Below the pieces are notes generated by a model that was not told where the DNA came from, did no database searches, and was given only the letters and a program-made list of their open reading frames with translations. From positions 290,513 to 354,512 of the forward strand of contig DLHP01000041.1 of assembly GCA_002483285.1 (NCBI GenBank): 64,000 nt of DNA, in the 5' to 3' direction. The position numbers and the translations under genes are program-made. The DNA is from Flavobacterium sp. UBA7665. GTDB lineage: Bacteria; Bacteroidota; Bacteroidia; Flavobacteriales; Flavobacteriaceae. Positions 9,198 through 19,400 of this stretch are shown here, in pieces (position 1 is the first letter of the stretch; every line of letters starts with the position of its first letter).

Positions 9198-9198
9198 A

Positions 9199-9279
9199 GG
9201 AGCCAATCCGGCTGTACGCTGTATCTTTTGCTTTTAAAAGAAAAAAGCAAAAGGATGCCGCTGCCATCCGGGCTAAGGC
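9199..9279 (-). repeat. Dispersed palindromic repeat, copy B
   Basis: Inverted relative to copy A. It starts GGAGCCAATCC, has ACGCTGTATCTTTTGC on the left arm and GCAAAAGGATGCCGCTGC on the right arm, and ends ATCCGGGCTAAGGC. The tip is CTTTTAAAAG plus an A-rich run. It lies between the nrdA terminator and the GNAT gene. Confidence 0.87.
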
Positions 9280-9310
9280 CATAGTGTTACAATCCAAATC
9301 CCGTTTACAC

Positions 9311-9757
9311 ATGAATTTGCGGAGAACTACATCCGAAAACCCTGATTTTCAAAATCTAGTGGTCGCACTAGACCAAGTACTTGCGTTTCTTGACGGCGAT
9401 GACCACGCCTTTTACGCGCAGTTCAACAAAACCGACCACCTGAACCATGTGGTGGTTTGGTATGAAGGGAACGAAGCTTTGGGTTGCGGCGCATTCCGTC
9501 CTTACGACCAGCAGACGGTCGAAATCAAACGCATGTACACCAAGCCCGAAAGCCGCGGTAAAGGTGTGGCGCATGCGGTTTTGAATGAACTCGAAAGCTG
9601 GGCGAAAGAACTCGGCTACACGAGCGGCATTCTCGAAACCGGATATAAACAAGTGGAAGCCATCGGTTTGTACCAGAAAGCGGGCTATCAAACCATCCCG
9701 AATTACGGGCAATACGCAGGCGTTGACAACAGTGTCTGCATGCAAAAAACAATCTAA
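9311..9757 (+). CDS. GNAT family N-acetyltransferase
   Basis: Acetyltransferase of 148 residues. The acetyl-CoA pyrophosphate loop is visible as KPESRGKGVAHAVL, preceded by the core strand VEIKRMYT and followed by LGYTSGILETGYKQVEAIGLYQKAGY, a typical motif B region. The substrate is unknown (small molecule or protein). The ATG at 9311 was chosen; an upstream in-frame TTG at 9284 touches repeat copy B and is unlikely. The dGTPase gene starts 13 bases after the stop, so the two are likely co-transcribed. Confidence 0.85.
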   Translation: MNLRRTTSENPDFQNLVVALDQVLAFLDGDDHAFYAQFNKTDHLNHVVVWYEGNEALGCGAFRPYDQQTVEIKRMYTKPESRGKGVAHAVLNELESWAKELGYTSGILETGYKQVEAIGLYQKAGYQTIPNYGQYAGVDNSVCMQKTI

Positions 9758-9770
9758 AATAAATCCAACC

Positions 9771-11114
9771 ATGAATTGGGAACAATTACTATCGCTTAAA
9801 AGGCAAGGAGACACCAGCAAGCGATTGCGCAAAGAACAAGACGATACCAGGCTGGGTTTTGAAGTCGATTATGACCGCATTATTTTCTCGGCGGCCTTTC
9901 GCAGCTTACAAGACAAGACACAAGTAATCCCTTTGTCTAAAACCGATTTCGTACACACGCGGCTTACACACAGTTTGGAGGTTTCGGTTGTGGGCCGATC
10001 GATCGGGAGGCTTGTAGGTAAGAAAATCATCGAGAAATATCCGTATTTAAAAGAAGTACACGGGTTTCATATGAACGATTTTGGTGCGATTGTCGCGGCG
10101 GCTTCTTTGGCGCATGACATTGGCAATCCGCCATTTGGACATTCGGGCGAGAAAGCCATCGGCGAATATTTCGCCATCGGCAACGGATCGAGGTTTAAAG
10201 ACCAGATGACGCCCAAACAGTGGCAGGATTTGATCGACTTTGAGGGCAATGCGAATGGATTTTCTGTGCTAACAGGCACGCGTCCGGGAATCGAAGGCGG
10301 CTTAAGAATATCGTATGCTACGCTGGGTGCATTCATGAAATATCCAAAGGAAAGCCTTCCCAAAAAGCCCACCAAAAATATTGCCGATAAGAAATACGGT
10401 TTCTTTCAAAATGACAAGGCATTTTTTGAGGATGTGGCGGGTGAACTCGGATTGATTGCTAACAAAACCGGCGACGACATTGGATTTGAAAGGCATCCGC
10501 TGGCGTATCTGGTAGAAGCCGCCGATGACATTTGTTATACGATTATTGATTTTGAGGACGGCATCAATTTGGGTCTCGTCTCAGAAGATTATGCGCTTGA
10601 ATACCTGATCAAACTCGTCAAGGATACCATCGATACGGCGAAATACAAAACGCTGACCACGCGCGAAGACCGCATCAGTTATTTGCGTGCGCTCGCCATT
10701 GGTAACTTGATTAATGACGCGGTTCGTGTTTTTGTTGAGAATGAAGAGGCGATTCTGGCGGGGAAATTTCCGTACGCGCTGACCGACAAAAGTAAGTACA
10801 AGGCGCAGATGGACGACATTATTAAGCTCAGCATCAAGAACATTTACCAAAGCCGCGAAGTAATCGAAAAGGAATTGACCGGTTATCAGATCATCAATAC
10901 GCTGCTGGACAAGTTTATTCAGGCGTACAATAATAATATCAACGGGAATGCGACGAATTACGATAAATTACTACTGCGCATTTTACCCGAAAAACACCAC
11001 CACGAAAAGGAGTCGGTTTATGAAAGGTTGCTCCATATTTGCCACTTCGTTTCCTTGCTTACCGATGGAAATGCATTGCTGTATTATCGCACCATTTTAG
11101 GCTATAAGGATTAG
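9771..11114 (+). CDS. dgt: Deoxyguanosinetriphosphate triphosphohydrolase (HD domain)
   Basis: HD-superfamily dNTPase of 447 residues, hydrolysing dGTP (or dNTPs generally) to deoxynucleoside and triphosphate. The metal-binding histidines and aspartates are seen in RLTHSLE (H67), LAHDIGNPPFGHSGE (H115, D116) and EAADDICYTIID. The family start RLRKEQDDTRLGFEVDYDRIIFSAAFRSLQDKTQV is intact. With nrdA/nrdB just upstream and a dCMP deaminase at the window start, it adds to a local concentration of dNTP-pool genes. Bacterial dNTPases are also used to restrict phage, but nothing here points to that specifically. Confidence 0.93.
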   Translation: MNWEQLLSLKRQGDTSKRLRKEQDDTRLGFEVDYDRIIFSAAFRSLQDKTQVIPLSKTDFVHTRLTHSLEVSVVGRSIGRLVGKKIIEKYPYLKEVHGFHMNDFGAIVAAASLAHDIGNPPFGHSGEKAIGEYFAIGNGSRFKDQMTPKQWQDLIDFEGNANGFSVLTGTRPGIEGGLRISYATLGAFMKYPKESLPKKPTKNIADKKYGFFQNDKAFFEDVAGELGLIANKTGDDIGFERHPLAYLVEAADDICYTIIDFEDGINLGLVSEDYALEYLIKLVKDTIDTAKYKTLTTREDRISYLRALAIGNLINDAVRVFVENEEAILAGKFPYALTDKSKYKAQMDDIIKLSIKNIYQSREVIEKELTGYQIINTLLDKFIQAYNNNINGNATNYDKLLLRILPEKHHHEKESVYERLLHICHFVSLLTDGNALLYYRTILGYKD

Positions 11115-11188
11115 GCTGTTAATGTTATTGGCATTTATTCAACATATTAAAAAATTGATTATGTTTGTTGCTTCAAAAAGCAAAAATT

Positions 11189-13942
11189 ATGAAAAAAATT
11201 ACACTATTAACCATTTTGTTGATGTCCGTTGCCGGATTTTCTCAAACAAACCGACAGCTTATTCAGACTTACTTAGAGTCTAACAAAGCTAAATTTGATT
11301 TGACCAGTCAGGATCTCACCGATTGGTCGATTGTAAGTGAAGTTCCGGGTGCCGGAACCAGAATCACCAGTGTCTATGTGGCACAAAGATATCACGGGAT
11401 AGAAATTTTTAACGCACAGTTCAACGTAGCGGTTAGAAACGGAAACGTAATCAATGCCGTGGGGAACGGATTGGTTAAAAATGTCTCGCAAAAAGCAAAT
11501 GCCACTGTACCTACACTTTCAGTGACTCAAGCCGCACACGCCGCTTACCTGAAATTGGGGATTACGGTGCCTGTGACCTTTTCGATTGTTGAAACTGCAA
11601 GCGATCATGCTTTCAAGCTTTCGGATGGTTTTCAGTCTGATTTAGTAGCTGCCAAGTTGGTCTACCAGCCTACGGTTGATGCCAAATTGATGTTGGCCTG
11701 GTCATTCCAGTTCTATGCGCCGAACGGCCACTACATGGACATCAGGATCGACGCCTTGAACGGCAATGTACTTGACAAAAACGATTTGACTGTGACTTGT
11801 AGCTTTGATGCTAAGGACAAAAAACACAGCCACAAACCAGCCGCGTTTAACTTCAACGATGTGTTGTTTTCTGCAGGGAATGTTTCTACGATGGTTGTAA
11901 ACCCGGGTACTTACCGCGTTATCCCTTTCAATTTTGAAAGCCCAAACCACCACGCGTTTGACTTGATTACCACTCCTGGTGAAGCAGTAGCTTCTCCAAA
12001 CGGATGGCACGATATCAACTCAGCAATTGGAGGAACAACAGCCAACTTGAAATTTACCTACACGCGCGGAAACAACGTATTGGCACAAGAAGATGCAGAC
12101 GGTGTGAACGGGACAGTTGGTGTTAGGCCAGACGGCGGTGCCGGATTGTTGTTTGATTTCCCACAATACGTTAACGGTGTTGGTCAAACGCTACAGCCTA
12201 CGGCTTATACCAATGCTGCTGTAACCAACTTGTTCTACATGAACAATATCATGCACGATGTTTGGTACCAGTACGGATTCAACGAAGCCAGCGGTAACTT
12301 CCAAAGGCAAAACTACGGAAGAGGCGGAACAGCTTCTGCAACAGGAGATCCTGTTCAAGCTGACGCACAAGACGGTTGGTCACAAACTACAGCCACACTC
12401 AACAACGCAAACTTTTCTTCTCCTGCAGACGGTGCTTTACCTAGAATGCAGATGTTTATGTGGAATGCGGGAGCGCCACCAACCAACTTTATCACTGTAA
12501 ATTCGCCTGCTGGAATCGCCGGACCAAGAGCTGCGACTACCAACGTATTTGAAGGAACCGACAGAATTCCGGTGCCGGTTGCACCAAACGGAATTGTTTC
12601 TGATTTAGCGTTATATGAAAATGTACCACTTGATCCTTTGCAAAACCCAAATAGTGCCTGTGGTCCAGCAACGAATGGTTTTGATGTTTCAGGCAAGATT
12701 GTCTTGATTAAAAGAGGAGGTTGTTTCTTCTCTAATAAAGTAAAGAACGCTCAGGATGCAGGCGCATTGGCGGTAATCGTTGCCGATACCGTTCCAAATA
12801 ACCCGGTAAGATTGTCAATGAGTTCAACAGGATTGTTGGGAATCACTATCCCTGCGGTCTTCATCACCAAAGAAATCGGCGATGAATTAATTGCTACCAT
12901 GACGACTGAAACTGTAAACGTTAAACTAGAAGTGCCTGCAGACTTGTATCTTTTTGCAGATGGGGACTTTGACAACGGCGTTATCGCACACGAATACACA
13001 CACGGTATCTCGGGAAGGTTGACCGGAGGTCCAACCAACCCGAACTGTCTTACTGCTCCAGAGCAACAAGGAGAAGGCTGGTCTGATTGGGCAGCCCTCA
13101 TGATGCAAATGAAAGCGGGTGACGTAGGAACCAGCCCAAGAACCATCGCTACTTATGCAGTAAATGAACCAACTACAGGAGGCGGATTGAGAAACTTCCC
13201 CTATTGTACAGATATGGCGGTAAACCCACTCACTTTTGGAGCTACCAACGGAACTTTGTTCGATGTAGAGTTTGATCCGGGAGACGGAATCATGAGGGTT
13301 GAGCCACACAACACCGGGGAAATCTGGGCTACCATGTTGTGGGATTTGGCTTGGGCCTATGTAGATAAATACGGTTTTGATCCAGATGTTTATTTTGGAA
13401 CAGGCGGTAACAATAAAGTAATGCGTTTGGTATTGGATGGTATGAAATTACAACCTTGTAACCCATCTTACGTTCAGGCGAGGGATGCCATCATCGCTGC
13501 CGACCAAGCTACAACTGGTGGACAGGACTATTGCATGATCTGGGAGGTATTTGCCAGAAGAGGATTGGGAGTAAACGCTTCTTCAGGAAGCAACGCCGGA
13601 ACAGCTACCAATGTGGCTGCCATCCACGACCAGGTTGAAGATTTCACTGAGCCAGTAGCAGGACCAAACTGTACACTTGCCGTGAACCACTTTGACAAAA
13701 ACGATTTATTCAGGGTGTATCCAAACCCATCGAACGGCGTTTACAACGTTCGTATCAACCAGTACACAGGTAAAGTAAATTTCCAGGTGATTGATATCAA
13801 CGGAAGAACAGTTTACAACCAAACAGACGAACGCTTCAACATTGAAAGGACGCTTAACTTAAGCAGCTTCCAAGCGGGCGTGTACATTCTTAAAGTTTCG
13901 GGGGATAATGTAAATTACACTCAGAAATTGGTTAAAAACTAA
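11189..13942 (+). CDS. M36 family metallopeptidase with PA domain and T9SS sorting domain
   Basis: Secreted zinc protease of 917 residues (fungalysin/elastinolytic type). In order: signal peptide (MKKITLLTILLMSVAGFSQ), FTP-like propeptide (about 25-190), and the M36 catalytic region with HEYTHG near residue 602 and the downstream GEGWSDW carrying the third zinc ligand. A protease-associated domain lies before the HEYTH site at about 465-570 (KIVLIKRGGCFFSNKVKNAQ). A C-terminal type A T9SS domain (VYPNPSNGVYNVRI to KLVKN) directs export and surface attachment or release. The ATG at 11189 gives the signal peptide. Probably a nutrient-acquisition enzyme. Confidence 0.93.
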   Translation: MKKITLLTILLMSVAGFSQTNRQLIQTYLESNKAKFDLTSQDLTDWSIVSEVPGAGTRITSVYVAQRYHGIEIFNAQFNVAVRNGNVINAVGNGLVKNVSQKANATVPTLSVTQAAHAAYLKLGITVPVTFSIVETASDHAFKLSDGFQSDLVAAKLVYQPTVDAKLMLAWSFQFYAPNGHYMDIRIDALNGNVLDKNDLTVTCSFDAKDKKHSHKPAAFNFNDVLFSAGNVSTMVVNPGTYRVIPFNFESPNHHAFDLITTPGEAVASPNGWHDINSAIGGTTANLKFTYTRGNNVLAQEDADGVNGTVGVRPDGGAGLLFDFPQYVNGVGQTLQPTAYTNAAVTNLFYMNNIMHDVWYQYGFNEASGNFQRQNYGRGGTASATGDPVQADAQDGWSQTTATLNNANFSSPADGALPRMQMFMWNAGAPPTNFITVNSPAGIAGPRAATTNVFEGTDRIPVPVAPNGIVSDLALYENVPLDPLQNPNSACGPATNGFDVSGKIVLIKRGGCFFSNKVKNAQDAGALAVIVADTVPNNPVRLSMSSTGLLGITIPAVFITKEIGDELIATMTTETVNVKLEVPADLYLFADGDFDNGVIAHEYTHGISGRLTGGPTNPNCLTAPEQQGEGWSDWAALMMQMKAGDVGTSPRTIATYAVNEPTTGGGLRNFPYCTDMAVNPLTFGATNGTLFDVEFDPGDGIMRVEPHNTGEIWATMLWDLAWAYVDKYGFDPDVYFGTGGNNKVMRLVLDGMKLQPCNPSYVQARDAIIAADQATTGGQDYCMIWEVFARRGLGVNASSGSNAGTATNVAAIHDQVEDFTEPVAGPNCTLAVNHFDKNDLFRVYPNPSNGVYNVRINQYTGKVNFQVIDINGRTVYNQTDERFNIERTLNLSSFQAGVYILKVSGDNVNYTQKLVKN

Positions 13943-13964
13943 TTGTATTTAACCCAAAGAAAAA

Positions 13965-13996
13965 AAATCCAAACCGAAAGGTTTGGATTTTTTTTT
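13965..13996. terminator. Bidirectional terminator between M36 gene and dxs
   Basis: Perfect stem AAATCCAAACC/GGTTTGGATTT with a GAAA tetraloop, extended by A and T runs on either side. It sits between convergent genes and serves both. Confidence 0.92.
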
Positions 13997-15767
13997 ATAA
14001 GTACTTTTCGAGTAAAGATTGAATACTGCCAACGTCCAGCCCACAGATCTGCTGCAATTCGCCCACCGTGCCTTGTTCAATGAAGATGTCTGGAACGCCC
14101 ACCATTTGAATCGATGCGGTGTACTGATGTGTGGAGGCGAATGCGGCGATTGCGTTTCCAAAACCACCTTTGATTGCGCCATCTTCTATCGTAATGATGT
14201 GCTCGAAAGCGGCAAACATTTCATGCAATAGTTTTTCGTCCAAAGGTTTTACAAAGGCAAAATCATAATGCGCGATAGTGTCGGGGTTATTGAGGTGTTG
14301 TAAAGCAGCAGTCACATTGTTGCCAATTGCACCCGTGGATAAAACCGCTGCTTTCGAACCATTTTTAAGGCGTTTGGCCCGCCCGATAGCAATTTCCCGG
14401 TAAGACCGCTTCCAATCCAAAATAACGCCCCTGCCGCGCGGATAACGAATCGCAATAGGATGCGCCAAGCCAAGTTGCGCCGTATATAACATATTGCGCA
14501 GCTCGACCTCATTCAAAGGTGCGTAAACGATCATGTTAGGGATGCACTGTAAATAGGCCAGGTCAAAAACGCCATGGTGTGTAGCGCCATCTTCACCTAC
14601 CAATCCCGCGCGATCGAGACAGAAAATCACGGGTAAGTTCTGTAAAGCCACGTCGTGAATCACCTGGTCATAAGCGCGCTGCAAGAAAGTCGAATAAATG
14701 TTGCAGAAAACCACCATGCCTTGCGTGGCCATTCCGGCGGCCAAGGTTACGGCGTGTTGTTCGGCAATGCCTACATCAAAGGCGCGCTCTGGCAATTCGT
14801 CCATCATAAACTTGAGCGAACTGCCAGATGGCATGGCGGGCGTGATGCCTACAATCCGGTTATTTTTCCTCGCGAGATCCAAAACGGTCAAGCCGAAGAC
14901 ATCCTGGTATTTGGGCGGCAGGTTTTCTTCTGATTTACTATGGATTTTCCCGGTGGTTTTGTCGAATTTTCCCGGCGCATGGTATTTCACCTGGTCTTCT
15001 TCGGCTTGGCGTAAGCCCTTTCCTTTGGTGGTAATCACATGCAGGAATTTTGGGCCTTTGACCTTTTGGAGTCTTTTGAGTTCGACAATTACAGCCAAAA
15101 TATCATGCCCGTCAATGGGTCCCGAATAATCAAAATTCAAGGATTTAATCATGTTATTTTGCTTCGGGTTTTTACCTTGTTTTACGGCTGTGAGGTAGTT
15201 TTTGAGCGCGCCCACACTCGGGTCAATCCCAATGGCATTGTCATTGAGGATTACGAGCAAGTTGGCATCGGTAACGCCCGCATGGTTTAGGCCTTCAAAA
15301 GCCATTCCTGACGCAATCGACGCGTCACCCACCACGGCAATATGGTGTTTGGTAAAATCTCCGTTTAAATGCGAAGCCATCGCCATGCCTAGGGCCGCCG
15401 AAATGGCCGTAGAGGAATGTCCGACCCCGAAAGTATCGTAAATGCTCTCGCTTCTTTTAGGGAATCCCGAAATCCCACCCAGTTGCCGGTTGGTGTCAAA
15501 TCGATCGCGCCTTCCGGTAAGGATTTTGTGTCCGTACGCTTGATGGCCCACGTCCCAAACCAATAAATCTTCGGGTGTGTTGAAAACGTAATGCAGGGCG
15601 ATGCTCAGTTCTACCACGCCCAGGCTGGCGCCGAGATGGCCTTCTTTTACAGAGACGATATCGATGATGAAATCGCGTAATTCCTGTGCCAATTGCGGTA
15701 ATTGACTTTCGGATAACTTGCGTAAATCTTCAGGGTTTTGGATATGTGACAGTAAATTTTCAGGCAT
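13995..15767 (-). CDS. dxs: 1-deoxy-D-xylulose-5-phosphate synthase
   Basis: Thiamine-diphosphate enzyme of 590 residues that condenses pyruvate and glyceraldehyde-3-phosphate, the first step of the MEP isoprenoid pathway. The cofactor site is visible as VGDASIASGMAFEGLNHAG followed by VILNDN. The pyrimidine domain begins near residue 290 (DVFGLTVLDLARKNNRIVGITPAM), with the conserved FDVGIAEQHAVTLAAG. The C-terminal transketolase domain ends in LLEKYL. It is slightly shorter than the E. coli enzyme, as usual for Flavobacteria. A TAGCTTTG promoter element lies 17 bases before the ATG. Confidence 0.96.
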   Translation of the reverse strand: MPENLLSHIQNPEDLRKLSESQLPQLAQELRDFIIDIVSVKEGHLGASLGVVELSIALHYVFNTPEDLLVWDVGHQAYGHKILTGRRDRFDTNRQLGGISGFPKRSESIYDTFGVGHSSTAISAALGMAMASHLNGDFTKHHIAVVGDASIASGMAFEGLNHAGVTDANLLVILNDNAIGIDPSVGALKNYLTAVKQGKNPKQNNMIKSLNFDYSGPIDGHDILAVIVELKRLQKVKGPKFLHVITTKGKGLRQAEEDQVKYHAPGKFDKTTGKIHSKSEENLPPKYQDVFGLTVLDLARKNNRIVGITPAMPSGSSLKFMMDELPERAFDVGIAEQHAVTLAAGMATQGMVVFCNIYSTFLQRAYDQVIHDVALQNLPVIFCLDRAGLVGEDGATHHGVFDLAYLQCIPNMIVYAPLNEVELRNMLYTAQLGLAHPIAIRYPRGRGVILDWKRSYREIAIGRAKRLKNGSKAAVLSTGAIGNNVTAALQHLNNPDTIAHYDFAFVKPLDEKLLHEMFAAFEHIITIEDGAIKGGFGNAIAAFASTHQYTASIQMVGVPDIFIEQGTVGELQQICGLDVGSIQSLLEKYL

Positions 15768-15783
15768 TGCTTTAAAATGTAAA

Positions 15784-15791
15784 CAAAGCTA
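15784..15791 (-). promoter_or_regulatory. -7 element of dxs
   Basis: TAGCTTTG on the minus strand, 17 bases upstream of the dxs ATG. No clear TTG partner was found at 17-23 bases. Confidence 0.45.
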
Positions 15792-15861
15792 CGATTTTGT
15801 TTTTACCCACCGATTATTTTGCGCCTGTCGTTTTTGTAGACAGAAATTCTAACCAATATAG

Positions 15862-15869
15862 TATTTTTG
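15862..15869 (+). promoter_or_regulatory. -7 element of the deaminase gene
   Basis: TATTTTTG matches TAnnTTTG and ends 4 bases before the ATG at 15874, so the transcript would have almost no leader. Confidence 0.45.
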
Positions 15870-15873
15870 GCGT

Positions 15874-16317
15874 ATGGAAAACACCTACACCGACGAATAC
15901 TTCATGAAAAAGGCCTTGCAGGAAGCCGAAATGGCTTTTGACAAAGGAGAAATTCCAATCGGTGCCGTAGTCGTGGTGAACAACCAGGTCATTGCGCGCA
16001 GCCATAACCTAACGGAGTTGCTGCACGACGTCACCGCGCATGCCGAAATGCAATCCATCACCGCAGCCGCGAACTTCCTCGGCGGCAAATACCTCAAAGA
16101 CTGCACAATTTACGTCACTGTCGAGCCCTGCCAAATGTGCGCCGGCGCCTTGTATTGGAGCCAGATTTCAAAATTGGTTTTCGGTACGCGTGACGAGCAG
16201 CGCGGTTACCTGGCCATGGGAACCAAACTGCATCCAAAGACGACGGTTGTCCAGGGCGTAATGGCCAACGAAGCCTCCGATCTCATGCTGCGTTTTTTTG
16301 CGCAGAGACGCAAATAA
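15874..16317 (+). CDS. tadA: tRNA-specific adenosine deaminase / nucleoside deaminase
   Basis: Zinc deaminase of 147 residues with VTAHAEMQSI (HAE site) and VEPCQMCAGAL (PCxxC), the hallmark of TadA, which makes inosine at the tRNA-Arg wobble position. The pattern YWSQISKLVFGTRDEQRGY in the second half is also seen in guanine deaminases of the same superfamily, so substrate assignment between A34 of tRNA and free guanine is not certain. Divergent from dxs. The start is fixed by the adjacent promoter element. Confidence 0.85.
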   Translation: MENTYTDEYFMKKALQEAEMAFDKGEIPIGAVVVVNNQVIARSHNLTELLHDVTAHAEMQSITAAANFLGGKYLKDCTIYVTVEPCQMCAGALYWSQISKLVFGTRDEQRGYLAMGTKLHPKTTVVQGVMANEASDLMLRFFAQRRK

Positions 16318-16483
16318 GTCAGCAAAATCAAGGGCTTTTTTATTCCGAAAAATCGGCTTAAAATTATTTCAAAAAATACGCTACTTTTAGTACAATATAA
16401 AATTGTGTTTCTCAGTTATGCCCTTAATTGTGAAATGTTAAATTTTGCGATTCCGTTCCTGTAACCTTTAACGCTGTATAAAA

Positions 16484-19400
16484 ATGAAAACAAAAGCGCT
16501 TGTTTGTGTTTTTTTTGTCCTGATGCTTTTTCAGGCGTGTACCAAAAAATCGGCCTCCGAATTCAGTTCCGATTTTTCCCTCTTTAAAGAGTATATCAAT
16601 AGCGTTACAAGCGGTATCGTTCCGGCCAAATCCGACATTCGCGTGGTGTTGGCTTTTGATAAAAAAGATTGGAAGGTCAATCAGGTGCTCGACAACAATT
16701 TATTCGATATTTCGCCCAGCGTCGATGGGAAAGTAGTAGCCATCTCGTCTAATACGATCGCGTTCATCCCAGATAAAAAACTCGATGCCGATACGCAATA
16801 CCAGGTAACCTTTCACTTGTCTAAGGTTGTAGTGTTACCCGAAAAGCTGTCGCAGTTTCACTTTACATTTAAGACGATCAAACAGGATTTCATCATCTCT
16901 ACCAACGACATTCAGTCGTACAGTAAAGATTACCAATACCTCAATTGTACGCTCAAGACCGCCGATGAACTCGATTTTGAGTCGGCACAGAAAATCATCT
17001 CGGCCCAGCAAAAAGACAGCAAACTCAAGATTAAATTCGACAAATCGGCCAAAGTGGCTACCGAGTTTCGTTTCGTGGTAGACAGCATCAAACGATATGT
17101 AGAAGATACGACGCTCGAAATCACCTACGACGGCAACGACATCGACATCGACCAAAAAGGACTCATCAAATTCCCGATTGCCGGCAAGGACAACTTCAAG
17201 GTGATAGATGTTGAAGTGCCAGACAACAGCAACCAAACGCTGCTCATCAACTTCTCCGATCCGTTGCAGAAAGGCCAGAATTTCGACGGGCTCGTAGCCG
17301 TAGAAGGTGCCGAAAACCTCAAATACGCCACCCAAGGCAACGTGCTCAAAGTGTTTTTTGACCAACCGCTCAAAGGTAATCTGCTACTCGAGGTTTTTCA
17401 GGGTATTGAAAGCGAGGAAGGTTACAAGATGAAAAAAGGCTTCGCGACCAAAGTGTCGTTTGAGCAAATCAAACCCAATGTACGCTTGGTACGCAATGGT
17501 ACCATCATGCCTTCTTCGAGCAATTTGCGCCTCAATTTTGAAGCAGTCAACCTCAAAGCCGTCGATGTTAAAATTTATAAAATCTACAAGAACAACATCC
17601 TGCAATTTTTACAGCAGAACGACCTCAATGGCGCGAGAAACCTCAAGCAAGTCGCGCAACCCGTGGCCAAGCGCGTGATCAACCTCAAAAGCAATACACT
17701 TTTAAAATTGGATAAGTGGAACACTTTTGCACTCGACCTTTCTAAAATCATCACGCCCGAACCCGGTGCGATTTACCGTGTAGAATTCGAGTTCAAAAAG
17801 AAGTATTCCCTCTACCAATGCGAATCTTCTGAAGCTGATGAAAACACCACCGAAGAAGAAGAGGTCGATGAAAACGACGTAAACTACAGCAACGACGCCT
17901 ACGACGATTATTATTACGATGACTATGAATGGCGCGAAAGCCAGGATCCGTGCACCAATTCATACTTTTACAACACCAAGATTGCCACGAATGTCATCGC
18001 TTCCGATTTGGGCGTTATTGCCAAACGCGGCGAAAACAAATCGTATTTCTTTGCGGTCAACAACATCGTTACCACCGATCCGGTTTGCGGCGCCAAAATC
18101 GATCTCTACAGTTACCAACAACAAAAACTCGCCACTGCCAATACCGATGCGTCGGGAACGGCTTATTTTAAGCTCAATAAATTTGCGTATTTCGCCGTCG
18201 TGACGCAAGGCAAGAACTCGGCGTATGTCAAGCTCGATGACGGTACTTCGCTGTCGGTTTCCAATTTCGATGTCGCCGGCGAGACCTTGCAGAAAGGACT
18301 CAAAGGATATATTTACGGCGAGCGCGGCGTGTGGCGTCCCGGTGATAATTTGTATCTGTCGTTCATTTTGAATGACGCGGCCAACAAATTGCCCCAGTCG
18401 CACCCAATTAAATTCCGCCTGTCTGATCCGAGCGGCAAAATCGTCTACCAAACCGTCAAAAAATCCAACGAACTCAATCACTACAGTTTCGTGGTTCCCA
18501 CAAGTTCCGACGCGCCAACCGGCAGTTGGGAAGCGATGGTGAATCTCGGCGGCGCGCGATTCTACAAAAATATCAAGATTGAAACCATCAAGCCGAACCG
18601 TTTGCGCATCAAGAATACTTTTAAAACGGCGACACTCACTTCGGCCTATCCGAACACCGCAAACCTCGAAGTGACCTGGCTTCACGGTGCGATTGCAAAG
18701 AATCTAAAAGTGGATATGCAGGCCAAATTTTCACAGCAAGCCACGACCTTCAAGAATTACCCAAAATACCATTTTGATGATTTGGTGCGCAAATTTAGCT
18801 CCGAAGAAATCAATGTGTTTTCTGGCCGCATTGATGCTGCAGGACGCGCATCGGTGCCGATTGACCCGAAACTACAAAACGAGTCGCCCGGCATGTTGAA
18901 AGCGGCGTTCATCACCAAAGTCTACGAAGAAGGCGGCGATTTCAGTACCGACGTCGTGGCCACCACTTACTCGCCATACCAGACTTACGTGGGGATCAAA
19001 ACACCCGAGGCCAACAAATATGGCATGCTCGAAACGCGCAAAATGAACCGTTTCGATATTGTCACCGTCGATGAAAACGGCAATCCAAAATCGGTGCGCG
19101 GTGTGCAGTTTAAAGTATATAAAGTAGAATGGCGTTGGTGGTGGGATGCTTCGGGCGACGATAACCTGTCGGATTACAATTCATCCAACGCAACCACGCC
19201 CTACAAAAATTTTATCGTCAACACCGACGCTTCGGGCAAAGCCAGCGTGCAATTTGCGCTCAGCGATGAGGACTGGGGACGCTATATGGTGCGTGCGATT
19301 CTGCCTGATGATGGACACGCAACGGCTCAAACCGTCTTGATCGACTGGCCGTACTGGTCTGGGAAAACGCGAAACACCGACGCTTCAACCGCCAACATGC